A DNA stretch of 64,000 bases from Blastobasis lacticolella (lineage: Eukaryota; Arthropoda; Insecta; Lepidoptera; Blastobasidae). The notes below the pieces were generated by a model. That model was given only the letters and a program-made list of their open reading frames with translations, was not told the origin of the DNA and did no database searches. Shown piece by piece: positions 54,896 to 64,000 of the stretch (positions are counted from its first letter, which is position 1; each line of letters starts with the position of its first letter). Location of the stretch: NCBI GenBank assembly GCA_905147135.1, contig LR990058.1, positions 13,863,349-13,927,348 of the forward strand, in the 5' to 3' direction. A program made the position numbers and the translations under genes.

Positions 54896-55371
54896 TTTGT
54901 CGAAGCAAAGAAAAACACAATAAGAAATTAATCGTTATTATTACACATAAACCGAATCAGGCAATCACAATTCATTTCTGAAAAGAGCGCCTTTGCCAAA
55001 ACTCTAAGCAAACATTTTTTATATGTCTCCCACCTGAGTGCGTGTCTGGCACCATTATATTTTTACAAGAACAGGCAGTTTGACCCCTGTAATGGTACGG
55101 GTAAGGACAGTCGTTCAGAGCAAAGGGCGACATGTCTGCGTGGCCGAGGTCAAGCTATCTGTAGTGTAGTGTAGATTTTTATACGACCCAAGACAACATA
55201 GACATTTTCATCGATTTCTTTTACTGGAGGCTCTTTTGGGGTAAAAATACCGCCTTCAGGTAAATGGAGGTCAAACGAAATGAAGCGGTTAGTTGTAAAC
55301 GCTTAGCGACTACAATAAAAGAGCAGTCTACTTTTAAGGTTAAAACTAATAGTTTCCCACGATTACTCGTA

Positions 55372-55590
55372 GGCTAATTGTGTAACTGTTGCCAACAATT
55401 CTGTGATTTCAATTATTGACATATGTATTTGCAATTACGTTTGATCGACTTAATAGTTTCAATTTAGTGCAATGGAACTAAACTACTGTTAGCAACTAAA
55501 GGCATGCAATCGGTGATACGGAAACGCAAAAGTTACAATTTCATTAATTGAAATCAGAGAATTGTTGGCAACAGCGTTATATAATTAGCC
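55372..55590. mobile_element. MITE with about 80-bp inverted arms (GGCTAA family), copy 2
   Basis: GGCTAATTGTGTAACTGTTG, CCAACAATTCTGTGATTTCA and the matching right arm (TGAAATCAGAGAATTGTTGG, TTAGCC) are flanked by TA at both ends. The centre shares TTAATAGTTTCAATTTAG with copy 1. Confidence 0.85.
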
Positions 55591-55599
55591 TACTATAGC

Positions 55600-56375
55600 A
55601 TCATTTTAAATTCAGTTGTAGCACGTCCATTGCTGGAGGCCACAATTTTTCATAACGGTAGGCTTTGTGACTTCTGAATCCATAATTCCCATAATCATTA
55701 TAAGGTTATCCATCCATCTCATGGGGGGCGTCCCACCTGAAGGCACCCACCGAAAAAACGTGGTCGCCAGAACTTTGTGATACAACGGCCATGGTACTGC
55801 GAGCTTGTGCCTGAGCAGCCGAACGGCTGTTGATTTGCGATTTCGAAATTTCTATATTCGTTTACAATAGGTTTTCGGATATCGTCCTTTCTGATCTTAT
55901 CACGTAGAGAAAAGGCTTCCTTTGTAAGAATATTCCATTGTGTAATACGTACGAGTGTGTGTGTAAGTGGTACGATTCCAATAAAACACAATGAAAAAAA
56001 CACGCCACAGCTGAATAAACAGCTCCCTTCTCATTCGCAACCCAACGCCATCGGTTCAATGAATAAAAATCATCTCGGGAATTTTTTTGATCGAAATCCC
56101 GGAGATAATTCGTTATTTTACGTCTGATTTTATCTGGCGATCCAACAAGGGTCCGCTTTACAATATGGCGTTAATTAAAATTTGTCGGGATTGGATCCCG
56201 GGCACGATCCATTTTTCGCGCGACACAATCCCGATATACAAATACGCTGTCCCGGGCAAGCACTGTACTTGATTGACGTATTCTTCTTGGTCGACATCTG
56301 GCATAACGACCATCCGACCAATCTGCCGTGTGTGTAGCTGAATTAATCCGATAAATACAATTAAAATAAAATTGT
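55600..56375. other. No gene recognised
   Basis: ORFs here have no recognisable domain. GTCGGGATTGGATCCCGGGC and similar GGGATT words at 56090-56250 recur locally but form no clear repeat. Confidence 0.4.
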
Positions 56376-56377
56376 CA

Positions 56378-56456
56378 TCTTGGCGTTAGTATCCCGGTAG
56401 CGTTCTCGCGCACAAGGGCCCAGGGAGCTCCTTGACTATGATCCAGGATTTGGCAA
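56378..56456 (-). mobile_element. SINE family A 3' fragment, minus
   Basis: CATCTTGGCGTTAGTATCCC, CTCGCGCACAAGGGCCCAGG and TGACTATGATCCAGGATTTG are reverse complements of the family 3' end. Confidence 0.65.
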
Positions 56457-56645
56457 ACAACAATACAATATCGGGATGAAAATTCGATGGGAACTGCAGA
56501 GAGCGAAAGAATAAGCTGCTAATTAATGTCGCATCCTATTGGTCGAATCGGCGGCATTTTATTTTATCTTTTACGCCATTTACTGAGCTTAGTCACAATA
56601 GTTCTTCTTCTTCTTAGTCGTGCACTCTTGACAGAGTGGTCGTGG

Positions 56646-56939
56646 TCACGTATCGGTCGAGTTCTGCGCCACCGCCGCCCTCGCGATGCAACGCCATGTG
56701 TCGCTGTGTCCGGCGGAGCGAGAGCTTTCGGTTATGGTAGAGTTTGTAGCAGACTTGATGAGGTCCATCCACCGTGCTGGAGAGCGCCCACGAGATCTTT
56801 TACCCTCGACTTTCCCTTGCACCACCAAACGTTCCATGGAGTCTTCATTACGGGTGATGTGTCCGAAGAACTTGAGAATTCGTATTTGCACCGACGACGA
56901 TACGATCTTTGATGTTGAGTTCTTGTAGGATTGAAGCAT
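56646..56939 (-). pseudogene. RTE-type LINE RT C-terminal fragment
   Basis: A 97-codon open stretch encodes RILKFFGHITRNEDSMERLV then VEGKRSRGRSPARWMDLIKS. The FFGHxxR and GRSPxRWxDxIK blocks are diagnostic of the RT C-terminus of a different RTE-type lineage from the one at 30718. The frame is still open, so this copy may be young. The 5' part is missing. Confidence 0.8.
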
Positions 56940-57401
56940 TGGTGAAGTGCGTGGTCCACGGAATTCTGAGAATGCGTCACAACAGTTAGGTAATAGTTAG
57001 TTAGTCCACCTCAGTGGAGGGTTCTGTCATGATCTCTTCGCTTCGCGGGATTTAGATTGAGTTTACATACAACAGAAAACTCTCATACGACTTGAGGCAG
57101 ATATTAAATGCCACGGACCTAGTACGTGTCATGAAGATGAAATGCATTGCTCGTGTTTGACATATTTTATTAAACTCGACTTCTGGATGCAACTTCTTGG
57201 TCGTTCGTTCGTTTCCCTAACTTTGTCAAAGACACTGGGCATATGGTAATGTATCACTCAGCATTAACTGTCTTTCGTTCTTCAAGTCGGATGGTGCAGA
57301 CAGAACCTATATTTTGTCCTCACCCATTTTCTGCCCACACTTTTTGCCTGCCTCAATTGTGTTGGTTTACGAACACCCATACAAAAGACTGTTACTTTAT
57401 T

Positions 57402-57586
57402 TCCTATACAAGTTGTTCCATAATATATGTATGAAGCCGTGAACCGAATGGAGTGCTAAATGTATGAAAACGATAGGTATAAAAATTCCACATATGACAG
57501 AAATAATTGTACCCATCGTTTTAATATGTTTAGCACTCCATCCTGTTCACGGCTTCATACATATATTATGTAACACCTGTATATAT
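57402..57586. mobile_element. Fold-back MITE with about 70-bp inverted arms
   Basis: The left arm TCCATAATATATGTATGAAG, then CCGTGAAC and GGAGTGCTAAATGTATGAAA, is mirrored at the right with only scattered differences. The outer ends (TATACAAGTTGTTCC / TATACAGGTGTTAC) also pair. Total about 180 bp with a 30-nt loop. It has the ends of a mariner-type MITE and lies next to a mariner fragment. Confidence 0.8.
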
Positions 57587-57689
57587 TTATGTTTCATCGC
57601 CTGTCACAATGTCATATTGCACAATCACAATGGCATTTGAACGTCCGTGATCGTATTTTAACAAAATTTTTACACCTATAAACTGAGTG

Positions 57690-58025
57690 CATTTATGTTC
57701 TAGGGTGAGTTGATGAGGAATCCAGCGGCGACAGTTTTCTAACTTTTGTTGATGTGACTTTTTGAATTTGGCTCATACCAATCCCCAAATGTCCTCGAAT
57801 CTCCTCATAGGTGATACGCCGGTTTTCTTCAATTTGACTGACAGTAGCCACATTTCCCTCAGTGATCGCTGTTGAGGGCCGACCTTCACGAATTTCATCA
57901 TGGAGAGATACTCGTCCACAATCAAATTTTGCGTACCAACGCCAAAAGGTGCTCAATTGAGGTGTTTCCCTCCCAAAAGCATTTTGAAGACGAGCAGTGC
58001 AGTCAGTCGGAGACAGTGAACTTTA
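57690..58025 (-). pseudogene. Truncated mariner transposase, N-terminal helix-turn-helix part
   Basis: The minus strand encodes LSTFWRWYAKFDCGRVSLHD, EIREGRPSTAITEGNVATVS, ITYEEIRGHLGIGMSQIQKV and VRKLSP, the DNA-binding N-terminal region of a mariner-family transposase. It then runs into a stop shortly after, so the catalytic DDD part is missing. An upstream frame (SLSPTDCTARLQNAFGRETP) continues it on the N-terminal side. Dead copy. Confidence 0.85.
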
Positions 58026-58049
58026 AAAATCATAAAAGATCATCGCCCT

Positions 58050-59500
58050 AAAATCTTTTCGCTTGAACTTGTGATAAAAACAACTGACAAGTGATGTCTC
58101 GCCAATGTTTCATTAACTCGAAATTCAAACATTTATGAGTGGTCAGGAGCTCAGAACTTTCAGCGTTTTCTATGTACTTAATGTCCGTGGTGGCTAATGC
58201 AGTATCTACCACGTTCCTTTGTACATACACGTATATCAACTAAACTGTCAATTTTATTTCTGACGTGACTGGTTTCTGGTAAAAATAAATATTCCATTAC
58301 TTCGGTCTAAGTAAACACAAGTCGTGACCGAATTTTGGTATAGAATCGATAAGGTAACATTCGCGTGATAAACGTTTTCCGAACTTATTACGTATTATTT
58401 TTATACTTTGGTAATAATCGGTGGCATTGGCGTGCTGGCCGCTTCGTATTATTTCCACGGTGTGTTGATTTAAGATAAAAATCTTTTTGGAATAACAATT
58501 ATTAGGTTATTAAATGCTTAATGGATTTACGGTTTCGTTTTCGTTTGGAATTGAAAACGGCACTGGGGGTCTAAGGCAACATTAGCGTATCAAATTAGGA
58601 TTCATTCGAGTGACACAAACTTATCTGATCCGGTGGCTAATACTGGAACTAAGTAATGCCATTTTGAATTGTCATATCAATGCCAACAACAGCGACGCTA
58701 CAGATACGTTTGTAAAAAATTAATATTTTATGCATATTATGGAACGCTAATGTGCCTTTTTAGACCCCCTGGTACTAGACCAGGGGGGTCTAAAAAAGCA
58801 GCATGCTTGTAAGATCGATAACTAAGGTAAAGCAACACTTCCGTGTTCGAGAACTAGATGGTGTTACAGTTTTAAACTTTGAAGCTAACCGAAGCAACGA
58901 GCTCGCCCTTCGTTAGGCGTCCCTCCTAAAATCTTTGGCGAAACGAGGTTGACTAAGGTCTTTCGTTGGGGACCTGGTTAAACAGTCTCGGGTGCCGACT
59001 GGCATCTCGTGACGATATATTATTAATATTTATTATGATTATTGATTATTCGTGTTCTTCATTCGGGCGTAAGCGCTTGTAATGCTTAAAAATTTACCCG
59101 AAACTACATTACCGAGTAATGTTAACCACGAACACTGAATAACTGGATCATTCTACTACGACAAATAAAAATATGCTTTCTCTGCATGTCAATAAAGTAC
59201 AATTTCAACTGACTAGTGGGCTTGGGGGTGCGTGAGACAAGCCCAGTACCGACAGCCATGGAAGCAACAAAGAGATGAATTAACGAAGTTTTGCAAGTTC
59301 TTTTACAACAAGAAATGGAAGTTCTGACGGCGCCCTGAGTTTTGCGTTGATGTTTAAATTTTTACACGCAATTCTTGGACCGTTTCTGAAAGTTGACTTT
59401 CATTAAAAACTACCAACTAACTGTGAAACTAGCAAGTAATAATGTACGCAATATTATGTATGAAAAGTAATTTCACCTTTTTTCTTTTTTTTTAATATTT
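58050..59500. other. No gene recognised; one strong hairpin
   Basis: A hairpin at 58755-58797 pairs TTTTTAGACCCCCTGGT with ACCAGGGGGGTCTAAAAA across a 4-6 nt loop with one bulge. 58900-59005 shares short words with 39510-39740. No exon is recognised. Confidence 0.45.
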
Positions 59501-59504
59501 GACT

Positions 59505-59760
59505 ATACAGGCATTTGACCGCCATCTCACCTGGTGGTAAGTGACGATGCGGTCGAAGATGGAGCATGCCTGTCTAGGAACAGCCTATTCACTCTAGCCT
59601 TGTAGGCGTCCAGATTATAGTGTTCAGGGAACACACTCGCAGGCAACGCGTTCCATTCCTTAGCCGTTCGCATTATAAAGGTTGAACCAAAGCGGCTCGT
59701 GCGGGCAGCTGGAAGATCCACGACATAAGGATGAAGCGCTCGCCCGGATCGCGTTACCTC
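59505..59760 (-). pseudogene. Non-LTR retrotransposon 3' end with RT C-terminus
   Basis: The minus strand reads AARTSRFGSTFIMRTAKEWN, ALPASVFPEHYNLDAYKARV and ASSLTTR then stop, followed by the GGTGAGATGGCGGTCAAATG tail. The best-preserved copy of the family at 15789 and 50390. Confidence 0.8.
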
Positions 59761-62220
59761 TTTAACTTAATAATACTTTACGACTACGATGTGTTTATGG
59801 ATGATTCTGGGGCCGTATTTTTGAAACCGCTCGTACCCATGCGAGTGCTCGCTTTCTAATGCTTGTCTTTTCTATCTCTTGCAACTTACCACGAGTGTGG
59901 AAGAGATAGGTAGCGCACGCGAGGCTCGCCTGGTATTGTTTGAAAAGTTATGTAGGTAAATAGAACAAATCTCAAAATAAAGCTTGGATTTTTGGGTTCC
60001 GAACCTTTAGAGCTAGACGTAGGAACGGAACCCTCAAAGGATCACTTTGTGGTCCGTCTGTCTCTCTGCCTTTTCTCAGGAATGTAAAGCTTAACTAATA
60101 CCAAGGTTTCATATTATAGCCATAAACTGACCTTGAATTTGGTAACTTGAAGTTGGTTTCAAGAGAGGTAGGGCATAGCGGGGTATCCCGTTCGAATAGG
60201 ACTCTAATAGGAGCCGCCCGACTGGGAAAGAACCTCCACCTTACAGAATACCGCAGCTAAACAATACTCTTTATATAGTATTGTGTTTCTGCCGAAAAAA
60301 AAATCATATTTTTCATTAAGTTTGTAATCCCGTGTTTATGCATACAATTATAACCAAAACAGTCGACTGCGCCATCTAGTGAGTACTTAGGAATGCCTTA
60401 AATTCCTCTTGGAAAACTGCTCATTAGCGGCAGTACCAGTATCAGAAGATTATCAACGTTGATTCAGTATATATCATATCAGTAGGTAACTTAATGGTAT
60501 CTGTAATGAGCGATCCTCGTTTAATCCTGTTGTTCAGTTACGCATGCAATTTCAGTGCCAATTAAGGATCCAAATTATATTTCTCACCAATTAATATAAC
60601 AATTTATGAAATGAGATTTCAATTATTATTTAATTTACCTACGTTTACTACTGTTAGGACACGTTTTTCAAAAGAGCATCATTTCATTTATTGTGAATTT
60701 ACAGAAAAGCGTCAAATCGGGAATTAAATTATCAAGAATTAGGGAACTTGGGTCAGTTCATAATATCATACGTCAAACCTTGACCAACTGTCTCTCAAAA
60801 ATCACTTGATAAAATGACACTTTCTGACCAATAACTTCGCCAATATTGTGGCCAATACTACTGGCCATCATATAGAGTGGCTTTGTGGTTTTCATGGTAG
60901 ATATTAGAGAGATGGCCCACAAATTGGCCAACGTGTAGAGTCGCCATTACACGATGGCCACGAATAGATTTTGACAACGAATTGGTGAAAACAAATATTT
61001 TGTCCTAACCTTTGAAATTTGAGTTTTTTGACAGTTACACGTTTATTACTTAATATTTTTAATTGCGCACTACATATCAGAATTAATACAAGATTTCGAA
61101 AATAGAGTATTTTTACATGCCAGGAAGTCCGTAATATTTATTAAAAAAATATTTTCTCAGGCTTTGAAAATACCCCCTTTTATTTGTCGTCAGTTTTGTC
61201 TCTTTAACTAGATGTAATTTCATGAAAAGGGTAGCTAGAAAAATGAAATGATATGCACCAGTTAGATTAATATTGTCTAGCGAGGACCTGTAATTGACTT
61301 ATTGATTCTAATATATTATTTATTATGTTTTATATAGCTGTTGGTAATCCAATAAGTAAATAAATAAATAAATAACTACAAACTTTGATCGTAATGTTTC
61401 GATAATCTTCTGTTATAGGACTTGAAATGCCATACGAATAAATAAATAAATCGTAATCAGATTCGTCATATCCAAGAAATCTTAAAATTTGCTTGTACAA
61501 AAATTCCAATTTCCATCATTTTCTCCATACAAAACGCTAATTTCATAGGTAAGGACCTAATATGTTAGACTAGATTGACCAACATGTAGAGCAGGCATTA
61601 CAAAAACCTGCACCAGCAGCAACCCTACCGCGCATCAACATTTAACACGAAATGCATAACGCGTGTTAGGCTGTACACTCGTATACACTGTTGGCTGTTC
61701 GTTCATATCTTAAAAATGTATATCACATCGTTGTGTCGGCCCCAAAGGGCTGTGCGCGGAATAATTTGGCTACCAGCTAACCATGAATATTTTACACCAG
61801 CCAGCTCGCTGCGGGAAAGATCACTGACACACTCGCGTGAGTTTGTGTCAACTACGCCATAAACTGGATAGAGGTACGAGGACAATATGCGTCATGTGAA
61901 TAGCGCCTTGAAATGGGGATGTTTCGGATTCCGAAGTTTTGTGCTACCTTTGATCGCAAGATTGGGAAAACCGTTAGTATATAATTTAACGTAAACTTCA
62001 ATACAAATACTTGATTGGTGACGGTGTAACATGTTAATTGTTGGTAGGAAGTTCTTTTTATATATAAACACTTCAATTATCAATTTATCTTATACTAATA
62101 CCTACCTAGTCAGACTACGAAAATTATAATGTTTTGAAAAAAGATATCACATTCTAAAGGAATTTGAAAATCTGAATATTGTTGCGATGCAAGTACAATA
62201 TGTCGAAAGCTTAAAATCTA
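59761..62220. other. No gene recognised; minor repeats
   Basis: 60365-60430 carries GCGCCATCTAGTGAG and GGAAAACTGCTCATTAG, the inverted end of the element at 21753-22168. 60840-60985 contains several TGGCCA/TTGGCCAA words. 61330-61375 is an AAATA tail. No dpr exon or other gene is seen. Confidence 0.45.
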
Positions 62221-62221
62221 A

Positions 62222-62345
62222 CCTCGCGGCGTGGCATGCGTGGCGGTCTGCCACGCAAAGGTCCCGGATTCGATTCCCGGCCGGGCAGAAATTAAAATGA
62301 TGAATTTTAATTTTTGTTACGGCTTTGTTTACTTTTGGGCTAAAT
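62222..62345 (+). mobile_element. SINE family B, plus fragment
   Basis: GTGGCGGTCTGCCACGCAAA, CCGGATTCGATTCCCGGCCG and GGCAGAAATTAAAATGATGA form the tRNA-like head and junction of the family. The body is mostly lost. Confidence 0.7.
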
Positions 62346-62539
62346 GGCGATGTTTGAATTGTCAAAGCATGTGTATTTATTTATTTAACGTAATTGAATA
62401 TGTTAGTGTAAGGTCAAATGACAATCCTGGACCATAGTCATGGCGGACCCCTGGCTTTCGCTTCTTTTTCTTCATTTAAAGGTACTTATGGCACAGTACA
62501 AAGCATTGAACGATGACAACGTGGTGACATCGCTCTTTA

Positions 62540-62860
62540 GGTATCTTTAGGCGGGGATGTTAGATTCTTACTGGGCTTATTCTTATTTTAGATTATGTAG
62601 TTTATGTAGGTGTATTGTCTATATATATTTTAGTTTTGTTATATGTGTATATTCGCAAGTAGGTGTACATTTCTATTTTGTATTAAGTGTAAGTTCGCTA
62701 GTATAAGTCCATGATGTTGACTTGCCTGTCTATCAAGCGGTTCTTTAGATAAAGGTTGCCTAGCAGAGATCGCTTGCAGCGATAAGGCACCCTTTGCCCA
62801 CAACTAGTTATGGTTTTTGTCGGAACAATAAAGAATTTATCTATCTATCTATCTTGTATT
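62540..62860 (+). mobile_element. Retroposon 3' tail with ATCT run
   Basis: AAAGGTTGCCTAGCAGAGAT, CGCTTGCAGCGATAAGGCAC and GGAACAATAAAGAATTTATC followed by ATCTATCTATCT. It is the plus-strand form of the tail family seen at 17257-17475 and 44445-44590. Confidence 0.65.
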
Positions 62861-63274
62861 TCGTATGTAGGAAACCGTGCCATATTGTTTCCATAGTCAG
62901 AAACTTCAGTGACGTCATTCACCGTTGTATTATAACGTCATATAGGTATGACGGCACCTGAAACCGTGAAAATTGGGTTATGTCGTGTTTCCGCGGGAAT
63001 CATATTGAGTTAGTATATAGCTATTATGGGTTATAAACTACAACACTGCAAAAATTTGCATGATTATCATATATGAATGCTTTATACTGCATATCAAGCG
63101 CTCGCAGCTAAGTTTGGTAGGAGCTGCTGTAAAAAATTGTCGTTCAGTATTATGTACAAGTTTTCGCATGAGTGTTTATGCATGGATCTGTTTATGCTTA
63201 TTTATTTACTTCCGCCTTCTGTTTCAGGTCCCTTTTCCCATATTTGTTACGAATATTCCTAAAATATTCAGCTA

Positions 63275-63510
63275 GCCATTCTGCGGTGAGGGAAAAACAT
63301 CGTGATCAAACCTGCACATTCAGGCGACTGAAGGTGTTACCATGATTCAGTCTGGTCAGGCTCCCTTGGTAACAGGGTCACGGAGGTCAGATGGCAGTCA
63401 CTCTACTGTAATTTTCTGATATACCAAATCGTGAATCATGGTCAAGGTGAACCCCGGGCCCTCGTGCGCGAGAACACAATCACAACTTGGGACATTAACG
63501 TCAAGATGGT
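63275..63510 (+). mobile_element. SINE family A, 5'-truncated
   Basis: GCGGTGAGGGAAAAACATCG, CAGGCGACTGAAGGTGTTAC, GGTAACAGGGTCACGGAGGT and GAACCCCGGGCCCTCGTGCG are present, ending ACGTCAAGATGGTAAT. The tRNA-like head is missing. Confidence 0.75.
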
Positions 63511-64000
63511 AATCTTTTTTATTTCACCAATAAGAAGTACCTAGACATAAACCGAACAGCTGTACGTATGTACCTCCTGCTGTCAAAGGCTTAGCTTAAG
63601 CCTCGAATAATCCGACGCGTACATAATCTTTTCCGCACGCAAAGCAACACCGATTCATAATAATTTTGTTTGCCCTCCATATTTCTCTTTCGACCTAAAA
63701 ACTCCGAAAATAGAATTTTGTAAGGCCTACCCTCATTTTTCAATTTCAAATATCACAGGGCGCAGCCGATCGTGACTTGGTTAAAAAGAGGAGGGTACTT
63801 TACCCACGACTAAAATATTGTAAGGACTTTGCATAGATACGGCGCAGCTATCTGTTATGGTTACTTACGCGGTTTTCTATCGCTTGTATGTACATGGAGA
63901 TTAGGGTTAGCAACTGTTTTCGGTCCAAATATAGTATTATCGGATTCAGTAGCCATAAAAATATAGTAGAAAGGAAATTCGTTAAAAAATATATAGTATT
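63511..64000. other. No feature recognised at right edge
   Basis: AT-rich sequence without ORF or repeat evidence. The dpr gene should continue beyond this edge. Confidence 0.4.

Noticed and set aside
56526..56912. 128-codon plus-strand ORF
   Set aside because: It is antisense to the RT C-terminal fragment encoded on the minus strand at 56646-56939.
57402..57586. Possible microRNA precursor (long near-perfect hairpin)
   Set aside because: The arms of 70 bp with mariner-like outer ends fit a fold-back MITE better. No small-RNA evidence is available.
1..64000. CRISPR arrays, bacterial operons, phage or retroviral gene sets
   Set aside because: No spaced identical repeats, Shine-Dalgarno-led gene runs, or gag-pol-env-like ORFs were seen. 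Every long repeat is better explained as a eukaryotic transposon.
1..64000. Telomeric TTAGG arrays or rDNA-like segments
   Set aside because: No run of TTAGG units and no recognisable rRNA core sequence was found.

Overview
This is a stretch of insect nuclear genome, very probably from a moth or butterfly (Lepidoptera). It is AT-rich and gene-poor, its genes are split by introns that obey the GT-AG rule, and it is crowded with transposon debris. That debris includes several tRNA-derived SINE families in many copies, non-LTR retrotransposon 3' tails, non-autonomous Helitrons with CTAG ends, mariner, hAT and piggyBac-type elements, and several MITE families. The order Lepidoptera is inferred from the repeat style and gene families; no species can be named from the sequence alone.

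Three protein-coding genes can be supported. (1) 5087-5980, minus strand: an uninterrupted FoxD-class forkhead transcription factor (297 aa) with a complete forkhead domain and a C-terminal eh1 Groucho-binding motif. It lies in a GC-rich island with paired forkhead-type sites just upstream. (2) 12978-25316, plus strand: a complete 14-exon gene for an ABCB8-like mitochondrial ABC half-transporter (694 aa). All exon phases join, and intron 4 has a non-canonical GC-AG boundary. (3) 36603-46913, minus strand: the last three coding exons of a Dpr-family immunoglobulin-domain cell-surface protein. Its upstream exons lie beyond the right edge of the window. The three genes are unrelated in function and do not form a pathway.

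Layout: 1-4970 is repeats and AT-rich spacer. 5.1-6.2 kb is FoxD and its GC-rich upstream island. 6.2-12.7 kb is spacer with a hAT-like element nested in a SINE. 12.98-25.3 kb is the ABCB8-like gene, whose introns are swollen by SINE, LINE, MITE and mariner-like insertions. 25.3-36.6 kb is a repeat-rich intergenic region that includes a multi-layer nest (piggyBac-like and SINE inside hAT, inside a probable Helitron). 36.6-46.9 kb holds the dpr exons. 47-64 kb is probably dpr intron or upstream flank and is full of repeats, including a fold-back MITE beside a mariner fragment.

I found no CRISPR, operon, prophage or other prokaryote-type system, and no convincing novel protein system. The most interesting structures are the nested transposons with preserved target-site duplications, several small MITE families with TA or TTAA target sites, the GC-AG intron, the palindromic AT-rich satellites, and mobile elements sitting within about 20-30 nt of splice sites.
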